Made by a program: the position numbers and the translations under genes
The notes under the pieces: model-generated
The model's database searches: none
Told to the model about the DNA's origin: nothing
What the model saw: only the letters and a program-made list of their open reading frames with translations
Assembly: GCA_021788565.1 (NCBI GenBank)
Contig: JAJYKO010000012.1
Coordinates: 1-18,856, forward strand
Direction: 5' to 3'
Source of the DNA: Chloroflexota bacterium
Lineage (GTDB): Bacteria > Chloroflexota > UBA6077
Length of the DNA: 18,856 bases
Shown: positions 1 through 6,518 of the stretch, one piece after another
Layout of the letters: every line of letters starts with the position of its first letter
How positions within the stretch are numbered: position 1 is the stretch's first letter

Positions 1-1
1 G

Positions 2-364
2 GATTTCGGCCGTCCCATCGGCCACGGGTGGACAGTGTCGGCGGCCCTGGCGCACCTGGCCTTCTGGGACCGGCGCACCGTGACTGCTATGGAGCAATGG
101 GAGAAGGAGGGCGTGAAGATCGTGCCTGGGGATCCCAACCCGACCAACAACGACATGCTGCCGGAGTGGCTGGCGATGCCCGGCCGCGAGGCGGCGGCCG
201 AAGCCCTCGCGGCGGCGGGGGCCGCGGACCAGAAGGCGGCCTCGCTGGCGCCGGAGATCGTGGAGCAGGTGCTTGCCCAGCGCCCGCGCAGCCTCATCCG
301 CGCCGGGCACCGCAACGACCACTTGGACGAGATCGAGCGCGCGCTCAGTCAGCCAATGCCCTGA
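2..364 (+). CDS. DinB-like domain protein, 3' end only
   Basis: The reading frame is open from the first bases of the window to a TGA at 362-364, so about 120 C-terminal residues are visible and the N-terminus lies outside. A GTG at 35 could serve as a start, but conserved-looking residues precede it (DFGRPIGHGWTV), so I treat the gene as truncated by the window edge. The pattern GWTVSAALAHLAFWDRR followed near the end by GHRNDHLDEIERAL resembles the DinB/mycothiol-dependent maleylpyruvate isomerase four-helix fold, in which an early W-T-V..LAHL helix and a late H..xHLDEIE helix supply metal-binding histidines. Members are small metal-dependent enzymes, often thiol transferases of unknown substrate. 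The middle is Ala-rich. Family membership is moderately sure; function is unknown. Confidence 0.6.
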   Translation, partial: DFGRPIGHGWTVSAALAHLAFWDRRTVTAMEQWEKEGVKIVPGDPNPTNNDMLPEWLAMPGREAAAEALAAAGAADQKAASLAPEIVEQVLAQRPRSLIRAGHRNDHLDEIERALSQPMP

Positions 365-440
365 GAAGTGTCTCACTATCGTATTTCCTGCCGCCGCGGT
401 GCCAGGTCAGACGGCAATGCGGATATCAGGGTCATTTAGT

Positions 441-605
441 TGTCATCCTGAGTACCCCAGGGTTCCGGGAACCCTGTGCGAAGCACAGAAACTTGTGAAG
501 TTTCTGAACAGCGGCAGCGAAGGATCTCTCCAGCCATGAGGAGATGCTTCGCTGCCCTTCGGGCCTTGAGGCTGCGCTCGCTCGCCTCAAGTGCTCAGCA
601 TGACA
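441..605. repeat. Hairpin-chain intergenic repeat with inverted ends
   Basis: The outer ends are near-perfect inverted copies: TGTCATCCTGAG at 441-452 and CTCAGCATGACA at 594-605 (11 of 12 pair). Between them are consecutive hairpins: a palindrome GGTTCCGGGAACC (461-473); CTGTGC-GAA-GCACAG (474-488); CAGAAACTT-GTG-AAGTTTCTG (486-506), a perfect 9-bp stem; GCGAAGGATCTC (517-528) with GAGATGCTTCGC (541-552); and CTTGAGGC (565-572) with GCCTCAAG (584-591). The TGTCATCCTGAG...GCGAAGGATCT wording resembles REP/MITE-like intergenic repeats known from many environmental bacterial genomes. No transposase is present, so any mobility would be in trans. Confidence 0.7.
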
Positions 606-703
606 GTGTAGCGACCCCGGCGATGCACTTCTCGGCTTCGGATTGGCAACACTAAAAGGCCCTCATGCGGATATGAACGCTCATAGGCACATTGAGACAG
701 TTG

Positions 704-712
704 TGCTACGAT
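704..712 (+). promoter_or_regulatory. Possible extended -10 promoter of the HTH/PIN pair
   Basis: TGCTACGAT (704-712) fits an extended -10 element (TGN followed by TACGAT), 22 bases before the ATG at 734. The sequence at the usual -35 distance is poor, so this is a weak call. Confidence 0.22.
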
Positions 713-733
713 TGAGCCTGGAGGAGATACAAA

Positions 734-1066
734 ATGGACCAGCCCACTTTCGATGAAGAGATGCTCACGCTGGAGGAAGCTGTGGACCGGTACGGGGTCA
801 AGCGGAGCACCCTTTACCGCTACATCCGTCGCGGCGACCTGATGACATACAGACGAGCGATGGACAAGCGCGTGTACCTCAGCAAGACCGAGTTGGAGTT
901 GGTTCGGAGATTCCGCCGCTCCGAGGGCGCGAGGGGGCTCACCGTGGCCGCCGTCGAGCGTGCCCGCGCCTTCCAGCGGCGGACCTTCGGCGAGCGAGTG
1001 CTATCCACTTCTTCGGCCGCGTTCATCGAGGAAGACCGGCGCGAGCGCTCTGATCGACTCCCGTGA
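734..1066 (+). CDS. Helix-turn-helix antitoxin of a PIN-domain toxin pair
   Basis: A 110-residue protein. Residues about 12-55 (LTLEEAVDRYGVKRSTLYRYIRRGDL...VYLSKTELELV) match the excisionase/MerR-like HTH_17 pattern: an L-T-x-x-E-A helix, a turn, a recognition helix STLYRYIRRG, then the small wing. The C-terminal half (60-110) is Arg-rich and charged, as expected of a toxin-binding tail that folds on its partner. The ATG at 734 is preceded by a strong GGAGGAG ribosome site. Its stop overlaps the start of the PIN gene by four bases (GTGA at 1063-1066), the usual arrangement for translational coupling in type II toxin-antitoxin operons. By analogy the complex would repress its own promoter. 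The role is inferred from neighbour and fold; no specific antitoxin family name is recognised. Confidence 0.75.
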   Translation: MDQPTFDEEMLTLEEAVDRYGVKRSTLYRYIRRGDLMTYRRAMDKRVYLSKTELELVRRFRRSEGARGLTVAAVERARAFQRRTFGERVLSTSSAAFIEEDRRERSDRLP

Positions 1067-1533
1067 GCAGAGCGTTAGTGAACGGACTGGTGGTCGTCGA
1101 TGCTAGCCTCGTCGCGATGTGGGTGCTGTCGGAGCTGTACAGCCCGCTCGCCCTCGTGCTGGCTGATTCCTGGGCGCAGGCTGAGATCCAGCCTGTTGCT
1201 CCCCCGTTCATGATGGCCGAGGTGACAAGCGCGATTTACAAACGAGTCCGGCGAGGTGAGCTAGACCTCGCTCAAGCTGAGGGCGCGCTGGACGTCGTGC
1301 TCGGATTTGGGGTACGGGTCGAAGAGCACCCTCGGTTACACCGCCGCGCGCTGGCTCTCGCCTACCGCTTGGATCGCCCATCGCCGTACGATGCGTACTA
1401 TCTCGCCCTCGCCGAGCTTCACAGTTGCGAGGTCTGGACCGGCGACGAGCGACTGTACAACGCCGTTCGCTCGGAGCTGCCCTGGGTTCGTTGGATCGGC
1501 AGCTACTCGGGCAAGGACGCCCCCTGGCGCTGA
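1063..1533 (+). CDS. vapC: PIN-domain ribonuclease toxin (VapC type)
   Basis: A 156-residue PIN-domain protein. The acidic metal-binding residues of the family are visible in order: D13 in VVVDASL, E53 in MMAEV, D110 in SPYDAYYLALAE and D128 in WTGDERL. This is the complete VapC quartet, so the nuclease is probably active. VapC toxins cleave specific RNAs, often tRNAs, in a Mg2+-dependent way when the antitoxin is lost. The GTG start at 1063 overlaps the antitoxin stop by four bases. The native start could instead be GTG at 1078 or 1090, since VVVDAS is usually close to the N-terminus in the family. The final residues (KDAPWR) look unstructured. The target RNA cannot be deduced. Confidence 0.85.
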   Translation: MSRALVNGLVVVDASLVAMWVLSELYSPLALVLADSWAQAEIQPVAPPFMMAEVTSAIYKRVRRGELDLAQAEGALDVVLGFGVRVEEHPRLHRRALALAYRLDRPSPYDAYYLALAELHSCEVWTGDERLYNAVRSELPWVRWIGSYSGKDAPWR

Positions 1534-1594
1534 GCCCCCCTTCCCCCTTCTGGAATTACGTTCATTATTCTCATCGCCACTACGTCAGGATGTA

Positions 1595-1632
1595 TTGACA
1601 GCCGATTGATAATCTAGCACTCTCACTATACA
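1595..1632 (+). promoter_or_regulatory. AT-rich possible promoter of the IclR-led gene run
   Basis: The 124-base gap before the IclR gene contains a TTGACA (1595-1600), a TTGATA (1606-1611) and a TATACA (1627-1632). TTGATA and TATACA are 15 bases apart, shorter than ideal, and TTGACA and TATACA are too far apart. This is the only AT-rich promoter-like stretch ahead of the main operon. IclR proteins usually bind near their own promoter, but no convincing palindrome is seen here. Confidence 0.25.
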
Positions 1633-1657
1633 AGATGATGTTCCGACAGGTGGTACA

Positions 1658-2455
1658 GTGGTCCTCATCGATCCCCCACGACGATCAGGCGTCCCGGACC
1701 GGACCACGGTATCGGTCCGCTCGGTGGAGCGCACCCTCGACCTGTTGATTGCCCTCGAGCGGGCCGAGGAGCCGATGGGACTGAGTCAACTCGCCCGGGC
1801 CGTAGACATTCCCAAGCCCACTGCCCAGCGGCTCCTGTCGGTGCTAGAGCGTCGGGGCTTCGTTCAGAAAGAGCGCACGATCTACCAACTGGGGGCTGGC
1901 GTCGTGCCACTTGTCGGCGCCTTTCTCACCGGAAACAGTCTGGCCAAAGCGGCCCTGCCCGTCCTGGAGGAGCTGGCGCTGATCTCAGGTGAAACGGTGT
2001 CGCTGCAGGTCCGCAACGGCTTCGATCGAGTGGTCGTCCAGCGGGTCCGCAGCCCCCACGCACTGGGCTACAGCCTCAGTATCGGTCAGCGGCTTCCGCT
2101 TCATCTGGGGGCTTGCGGCCAGGTGCTGATGGCGGCCATGCCCGAGGCCGAACTGATGACCTTCCTGGAGCCTCTCGGCGAGATGCGGCTGGCCGGAGGT
2201 CAGATCCGCACTCGGGCGGCGCTTCTGGCGAGGCTGGAGGAGGTACGCGCGAGCGGGTTCGCCATCAGCCGGGGCGAAAGGGAAGCCTACGTCATATCCC
2301 TGGCGGCGCCGGTCATCAGGACAGGGAAGGGAACCGTAGCCGCGCTCGCAGTTACGGGTCCGCCGGGGAGGATGCCCCAGGAAAAGATCGAACATCTCTC
2401 TATCGAGTTGCGGCGAGCCGCACAGGAGGTGGCCAGGCTGAGCAGCCGCCTGTAG
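1658..2455 (+). CDS. IclR family transcriptional regulator
   Basis: A 265-residue protein with the full two-domain IclR layout. The N-terminal winged helix (about 18-78) contains SVERTLDLLIAL, LSQLARAVDIPKPTAQRLLSVLERRGFV and a wing YQLGAG. The C-terminal GAF-like effector domain (about 85-260) includes LPVLEELALISGETVSLQV, RLPLHLGACGQVLMA and GFAISRGEREAYVISLAAPV. IclR proteins sense small organic or aromatic acids and control catabolic and uptake operons. The GTG start at 1658 has only a weak ribosome site (ACAGGTGG), and an initiation codon a few residues downstream is possible. It sits 85 bases upstream of the first CoA-transferase gene on the same strand, so it is the likely local regulator of the transport and CoA-ester genes, and may be co-transcribed with them. 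The effector is unknown. Confidence 0.9.
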   Translation: MVLIDPPRRSGVPDRTTVSVRSVERTLDLLIALERAEEPMGLSQLARAVDIPKPTAQRLLSVLERRGFVQKERTIYQLGAGVVPLVGAFLTGNSLAKAALPVLEELALISGETVSLQVRNGFDRVVVQRVRSPHALGYSLSIGQRLPLHLGACGQVLMAAMPEAELMTFLEPLGEMRLAGGQIRTRAALLARLEEVRASGFAISRGEREAYVISLAAPVIRTGKGTVAALAVTGPPGRMPQEKIEHLSIELRRAAQEVARLSSRL

Positions 2456-2540
2456 CCGACATGTGGAGCGCCCAGGGGTTCGAATCACGCGGCCGGCCGC
2501 AAAGACGAGCGCCGGCGACGAACGACAGGAGCTGTTGTTG

Positions 2541-3773
2541 ATGGAAGGAGCACACTCAAGGAACGGAAGGCCATCTCAGGGGCCGTTGACGGGCGTCAGG
2601 GTGATCGACCTGGCGACGATGTTCGCGGGACCTTATGCCGCCAGCCTGCTGGCCGACTTCGGCGCCGACGTCATCAAGGTGGAGTTGCCCGGGGTCGGCG
2701 ACGCGAACCGCGGGATGGGCCCCATCGTCAAAGGCGTTCCCGGGCCCTGGTCCATCCTGGCCAGGAACAAGCGCTCCCTCAGCCTGGACATCCGTAAAGA
2801 TAATGGCAAGGAGATCCTGAAGAAGCTGGTGGCGAGCGCCGATGTGATGATCGAGAACTTCCGGCCGGGCACTCTCGAGAACTGGGGGCTCGGCTACGAG
2901 GTGCTAAAGGGGGTCAACCCGAAGATCATCCTGGTCCGCATCTCCGGCTACGGTCAGACCGGCCCCTTCAAGGAAAAGGCGGGGTTCGGAACACCGGCCG
3001 CTGCCTTTAGCGGCCTCACGTATCTCCAGGGCTACCCGGACAGGCCTCCTGTGAGCCCACCCCTTGCCCTCGTGGACTACATGACCGGCACCTACGGGGC
3101 GCTGGCGGCGCTGATGGCCCTCTACCACCTGAAGGTCAGTGGTGCGACTGAGGGCCAGGTGGCAGACATCGCCCTCTTCGAGTCGGCCTTCCGCATGCTG
3201 GAGCCGCTGGTGGCGGAGTACTCGCTTACCGGCAAGGTCAAGGAGCGGGGCGGCCACATCGGGCAGGGGGCCGCGCCCAGTGGAACCTTCCGCTGCAAGG
3301 ACGGCATCTGGGTTGTGATGGTCACCAGCACCCAGCGCACCTTCGCTCGGCTCGCCGAGGTGATAGGCCGCGTGGACCTGCTCAAGGACCCGCGATTCGA
3401 CACCAATCCCCATCGCTCAGAGCACCGGAATGAGATCTACGACATCGTTCAGGAGTGGTTCTCTCGCCACATCTCGGCCGAGGTGAGCAAGATCCTGGAC
3501 GACAACGGCGTGCCGGTCTGTCCGATATACAGCATCGCCGACATCTTCAACGACCCGCAGTACCGGGCCCGGGGCGACCTGATCGAGGTCGAGCACCCGG
3601 TGCTGGGCACGATGACGATGACCGGGATCGTTCCCAAGCTGTCGGCCACCCCTGGCGCCGTCAGGTTCCCCGGGCCGTGCACCATTGGGGAGCACAACCA
3701 GGAGATCCTGGTTGGCGAACTGGGACTCAGCGACCTTGACCTGCAATCCCTCCAGTCGGAGGGCGTGATCTAG
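2541..3773 (+). CDS. Class III CoA-transferase (CaiB/BaiF family), copy 1
   Basis: A 410-residue family III CoA-transferase, the normal length. Such enzymes move CoA between carboxylic acids through an enzyme-bound aspartyl-CoA thioester. Visible marks are LTGVRVIDLATMFAGPYAASLLADFGADVIKVE (about 16-48), RNKRSLSLDI, ENFRPGTLENWGLGYE, ISGYGQTGP and LALVDYMTG, whose D179 fits the catalytic aspartate. An in-frame GTG at 2463 would add 26 residues, but I chose ATG 2541 because AGGAG lies at 2527-2531 and the second copy has a matching N-terminus. It is followed 19 bases later by the lyase gene. The pair is repeated at 8462-10647, the two transferases being clearly paralogous along their whole length. 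The likely role is to activate an imported organic acid to its CoA ester for cleavage by the lyase; the acid is unknown. Confidence 0.9.
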   Translation: MEGAHSRNGRPSQGPLTGVRVIDLATMFAGPYAASLLADFGADVIKVELPGVGDANRGMGPIVKGVPGPWSILARNKRSLSLDIRKDNGKEILKKLVASADVMIENFRPGTLENWGLGYEVLKGVNPKIILVRISGYGQTGPFKEKAGFGTPAAAFSGLTYLQGYPDRPPVSPPLALVDYMTGTYGALAALMALYHLKVSGATEGQVADIALFESAFRMLEPLVAEYSLTGKVKERGGHIGQGAAPSGTFRCKDGIWVVMVTSTQRTFARLAEVIGRVDLLKDPRFDTNPHRSEHRNEIYDIVQEWFSRHISAEVSKILDDNGVPVCPIYSIADIFNDPQYRARGDLIEVEHPVLGTMTMTGIVPKLSATPGAVRFPGPCTIGEHNQEILVGELGLSDLDLQSLQSEGVI

Positions 3774-3792
3774 CCAGGGGACGGAGGGAGAG

Positions 3793-4731
3793 ATGCAGCT
3801 ACCGACACGTGTCCAGATCATCGAGGTGGGGCCGCGCGACGGATTCCAGGCCGAGAGGCAGTGGATACCCACCGAGAAGAAGATCGAGATCGTCGATGCC
3901 CTGTCCAGGACAGGGCTGCGTGACATCCAGGTTACCTCGTTTGTCCATCCGAAGGCCGTCCCTCAACTGGCCGACGCCGAAGAGGTGATGGGAAAGATCG
4001 AGAGGATGCCGGGCGTCGAGTACCGCGTACTGGTTCCCAATATGAAGGGGTTGCAGAGGGCTCTGCCGCACAAGCCCCGACGGATGAACTTCATGATGTC
4101 CGTCACCGAGTCCCACAACCGCTCCAATGCCAACAGCTCGATCGAGGACTCGCTGCGCGGCTTCGAGCCGATGGCTGCCGCCGCTCTCGAGGCTGGGGTG
4201 TCCCCGGTCGGCGGAATGGCCTGCACCTTTGGCTGCCCGTTCGAGGGCGAGGTGCCCATCTCTCAGATAGCGCGAATTGCCAGCCGCTACGTGGCGATGG
4301 GCATCACCGAGATGGGGCTCTCCGACACCATAGGCGTGGCCAATCCCCGCCAGGTGTACGACGTTGCCTCCTACATGCTGGACAAGTTCCCTCAGGTGAC
4401 CTGGAACCTGCACCTGCACAACACCCGGGACATGGCGCTGGCCAACATCGTGGCCGCCATGCAGGCCGGCATGACCAACTTCGAGTCGTCCATCGGGGGA
4501 TTGGGTGGTTGCCCCTACGCACCGAACGCGACCGGGAACGTCGCCACGGAGGACCTGGTGAACATGCTCACGGAGATGGGCATTGAGACGGGCGTCGACC
4601 TGGACGCGCTCATCGCCATCGCCACGGAGTTGCGGGAGGTGATTCCGCACAGGCTGGATAGCGCGATGATCAGGGCCGGGAAGCGCACCGACCTGAAGCC
4701 CGCCCCGAAGGAGCAGCAGAAGATCGGGTAG
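3793..4731 (+). CDS. HMG-CoA lyase-like aldolase (DRE-TIM family), copy 1
   Basis: A 312-residue TIM-barrel lyase of the hydroxymethylglutaryl-CoA lyase group, about the bacterial family length. Motifs in order: EVGPRDGFQ (11-19, with D16 as a metal ligand), SFVHPKAVPQLADAE, SESHN-type strand (MSVTESHNRSN), LSDTIGVANP, HLHNTRDMALAN (H207 and H209, metal-binding histidines) and GGLGGCPYAPNATGN, with C240 as the catalytic cysteine of the signature loop. These enzymes cleave 3-hydroxy-3-substituted acyl-CoAs to a shorter thioester or ketoacid plus acetyl-CoA, using Mg2+ or Mn2+. The ATG is preceded by GGAGGGAG. Linked to a CoA-transferase and an acid transporter, it probably acts on the CoA ester made by its neighbour; HMG-CoA itself is only one possible substrate. 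The stop codon overlaps a heptad repeat array. Confidence 0.88.
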   Translation: MQLPTRVQIIEVGPRDGFQAERQWIPTEKKIEIVDALSRTGLRDIQVTSFVHPKAVPQLADAEEVMGKIERMPGVEYRVLVPNMKGLQRALPHKPRRMNFMMSVTESHNRSNANSSIEDSLRGFEPMAAAALEAGVSPVGGMACTFGCPFEGEVPISQIARIASRYVAMGITEMGLSDTIGVANPRQVYDVASYMLDKFPQVTWNLHLHNTRDMALANIVAAMQAGMTNFESSIGGLGGCPYAPNATGNVATEDLVNMLTEMGIETGVDLDALIAIATELREVIPHRLDSAMIRAGKRTDLKPAPKEQQKIG

Positions 4732-4757
4732 CTAATAGCTAATAGCTATTAGCTCGC
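4730..4757. repeat. Heptad repeat array (AGCTAAT type) with perfect palindrome
   Basis: Four successive 7-mers: AGCTAAT, AGCTAAT, AGCTATT, AGCTCGC. The last two bases of the lyase stop codon form the start of the array. Bases 4737-4754 are a perfect 18-bp palindrome (AGCTAATAGCTATTAGCT). The same heptad style is seen at 17875-17930, and a GC-rich version at 5966-6021. The array lies between the lyase and tctC genes. Confidence 0.7.
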
Positions 4758-4874
4758 TTGAAAGGAGGTGGAAAGGGGGGAATTGCATCGGAGTTAGTTC
4801 GGCTTTGTTCAAATTGGCCGGAAGATCCCATTGGATTCAGCGCGGGGCTGAGCAAGTAGTAAGGAGATGTAACA

Positions 4875-5960
4875 GTGTTCAGACGGTCAAGGATCTGGGT
4901 ATTCGTCGCGGGTGTCCTGGCCCTCTCCCTCGGGGTTATCGCGTGCAGCGGCGGCCAGGCCGCGGCACCTACGGCCGCACCTGCAAAACCAGCCGCGGCA
5001 GAACCCACCAAGGCTTCCGCTCCCGCGGCCGCTCCGGCTGCCACCTCTGCGCCGGCCGCCGCCAAGGTGGACTATCCGCCGAAGACGGTCACCTTCATCG
5101 CTCCATCCAAGCCTGGTAGCGGCTTCGATACCACGGCGCGCGCCATTGCCGGGACGTTGGAGAAGGAGAAGCTGATAACCTTCTCCCTTCCGGTGCAGAA
5201 CTCCAGCAGCCCGCCCGAGGGAATGGCCACCATCGTCCAGCAGTACAAGGGCAAGGGCGACATGATCAACGTCGGCTCCATCACTACCTTCTTGAACAAG
5301 GCAAGCGGCGCCTCCCCCTACGGGCACAAGGACATCACCCCGATCGCGGGACTGCTCTCCACCAACTACGGCGTGCTGGTCAGAGCGGACTCCCCGTACA
5401 AGACCCTGACGGACCTGCTTAAGGACCTCAAGGAGAAGCCGGATCAGACTCCGCTCTGTGGCGGCCAGTCCGATGACCGCATCGCGTACGGCGCCCTGGC
5501 CATGGCCTACGGCGCCGACATCAAGAAGATCAACTACGCGGCCTATGCTGGCGGGACCGAGGCGAGCGCGGTGCTCTTGGAGGGCTCCGCCAAGGCCGAG
5601 ATCACCACCGTCGACGACGTTCTGGGCTTGATCGAGTCCAAGAAGGTGCGCGCCCTGGCGGTCAGCGGAGGCACTCGCCTCAGCGGTGTGCTGGCCGACG
5701 TTCCTACCTTCAAGGAGGCCGGGGTGAATCTGGAGTGGACCAACTTCCGCTTCATCGCCGGTGGACCCAACATGCCGGATTACGCCGTCAAGTACTGGCA
5801 GGATCTCCTTGGCAAGATGGTCAAGACCCCAACCTGGCAGGAAAACATGGCCAAATTCCGTTGGGTCGATGCCTTTCGGGTTCAAGATCTGAACAAGTAC
5901 ATGGATGACCAGGCAGTGACGATCGACAAGGTGGCAGCCGAGCTGGGGCTGAAGCAGTAA
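4875..5960 (+). CDS. tctC: TctC-type solute-binding lipoprotein of a tripartite tricarboxylate transporter
   Basis: A 361-residue extracytoplasmic binding protein (Bug/TctC family). The N-terminus is a lipoprotein signal: RRSR, a hydrophobic stretch, then VIAC with C24 as the lipidated cysteine. Residues 25-63 form an Ala/Pro/Thr/Lys-rich flexible linker, typical of monoderm or Chloroflexota lipoproteins rather than free periplasmic TctC. The binding domain begins at YPPKTVTFIAPSKPGSGFDTTARAIA and includes KDITPIAGLLSTNYGVLVRADSPYKTLTDLL and RALAVSGGTRLSGVLADVPTFKEAGVNLEW, all family-typical. The GTG start has AAGGAG at 4861-4866, eight bases upstream. It would capture a carboxylate outside the membrane and pass it to TctAB encoded just downstream. 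Heptad arrays flank the gene on both sides. The ligand is unknown. Confidence 0.92.
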   Translation: MFRRSRIWVFVAGVLALSLGVIACSGGQAAAPTAAPAKPAAAEPTKASAPAAAPAATSAPAAAKVDYPPKTVTFIAPSKPGSGFDTTARAIAGTLEKEKLITFSLPVQNSSSPPEGMATIVQQYKGKGDMINVGSITTFLNKASGASPYGHKDITPIAGLLSTNYGVLVRADSPYKTLTDLLKDLKEKPDQTPLCGGQSDDRIAYGALAMAYGADIKKINYAAYAGGTEASAVLLEGSAKAEITTVDDVLGLIESKKVRALAVSGGTRLSGVLADVPTFKEAGVNLEWTNFRFIAGGPNMPDYAVKYWQDLLGKMVKTPTWQENMAKFRWVDAFRVQDLNKYMDDQAVTIDKVAAELGLKQ

Positions 5961-5965
5961 TTAGC

Positions 5966-6021
5966 CAGGGGTGTGGGATCAGGGGTCTGGGATCGGTTCC
6001 CGACCCCTGTCCCCTGCCCCC
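5966..6021. repeat. Heptad repeat array forming a strong hairpin between tctC and tctB
   Basis: Eight consecutive 7-mers: CAGGGGT, GTGGGAT, CAGGGGT, CTGGGAT, CGGTTCC, CGACCCC, TGTCCCC, TGCCCCC. The first four are G-rich and the last four C-rich, so the array folds on itself: CAGGGGTC (5980-5987) pairs perfectly with GACCCCTG (6002-6009), with GGGA/TCCC inside and further G/C pairing outside. It fills nearly all of the 80-base gap, leaving room for the tctB ribosome site. There is no T-run, so a full terminator is unlikely; an mRNA-stabilising hairpin or partial attenuator is possible. Confidence 0.72.
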
Positions 6022-6040
6022 CGCTAGAAGGGAGTCCGTC

Positions 6041-6505
6041 ATGAGTTTCGATCGGGGCCTATCCATCGGCCTCTTCCTCTTCTCGTCGTGGGCGCTCTAC
6101 CTTGCGATCACCATGCCCAAGACTGCCATACGCCAGACGGTGGGGCCGGAGGTCTTCCCAATCATTATCTCGATCTGCCTGATGGCGGTGTCGGTTGCCC
6201 TGTTCGTGAAGACCACCAGGGAGCAGGCGGCAGGGGCCCACCGCTCAGAGCTTCCGGATGGAATGGGTGAGGACCGACGCACCCAGGCCCTGGCCCTTCT
6301 CGGGATCGGCGTCTACGTCTTCGCCATGGAACCGCTTGGCTACATCGTCTCGACAGCCCTCCTCTGCATCTACGAGGCGGCAGTTTTCGAGATGGGCCAC
6401 TGGGTGCGCAACGTCGTGAGCGGGGTCGGGTTCAGCGTGCTCGTGTACGCGTGCTTCGTCAACTTCCTGGACGTGAGGCTGCCCATAGGACTTTTGGGAT
6501 GGTGA
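6041..6505 (+). CDS. tctB: TctB-type small membrane subunit of the tricarboxylate transporter
   Basis: A 154-residue hydrophobic protein with about four or five membrane segments (roughly 7-24, 38-56, 82-116 as a double span, and 123-144) and a charged cytoplasmic loop at 57-80 (KTTREQAAGAHRSELPDGMGEDRR). This matches the size and layout of TctB, the poorly conserved small subunit of tripartite tricarboxylate transporters, which works with TctA in the cytoplasmic membrane. The N-terminal pattern VGPEVFPIIISICLM is typical (TctB proteins usually have G-P-x-x-F-P at the start of the second helix). The ATG at 6041 follows GAAGGGAG. It lies between tctC and tctA; the next start is 13 bases beyond its stop. 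Identification relies on layout and context as well as similarity. Confidence 0.85.
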   Translation: MSFDRGLSIGLFLFSSWALYLAITMPKTAIRQTVGPEVFPIIISICLMAVSVALFVKTTREQAAGAHRSELPDGMGEDRRTQALALLGIGVYVFAMEPLGYIVSTALLCIYEAAVFEMGHWVRNVVSGVGFSVLVYACFVNFLDVRLPIGLLGW

Positions 6506-6518
6506 GGGGAGTAGAGTG

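Larger units (their letters stand above)
365..733. other. Intergenic region with hairpin-chain element
   Basis: No credible gene is seen in these 369 bases. The part at 441-605 is a chain of stem-loops, listed separately. The last 80 bases before the antitoxin gene hold a possible promoter and a clear ribosome binding site (GGAGGAG at about 720-726) eight bases before the ATG at 734. Bases 365-440 show nothing recognisable. Confidence 0.6.

Noticed and set aside
2463..2540. N-terminal extension of CoA-transferase copy 1
   Set aside because: The 26 extra residues have no counterpart in copy 2 or the family, and the ATG at 2541 has its own ribosome site.
3799..4650. Minus-strand frame opposite lyase copy 1, with a similar one at 9817-10683 opposite copy 2
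   Set aside because: The two antisense frames resemble each other only because the lyases are paralogues; they are His/Gly/Val-rich with no domain.
4887..5885. 332-codon minus-strand frame opposite tctC
   Set aside because: It is antisense to a clear TctC lipoprotein gene, has no recognisable motif, and has the composition of a shadow frame.
5966..6021. Rho-independent terminator between tctC and tctB
   Set aside because: The hairpin is strong, but no T-run follows and the co-functional tctB starts right after it.
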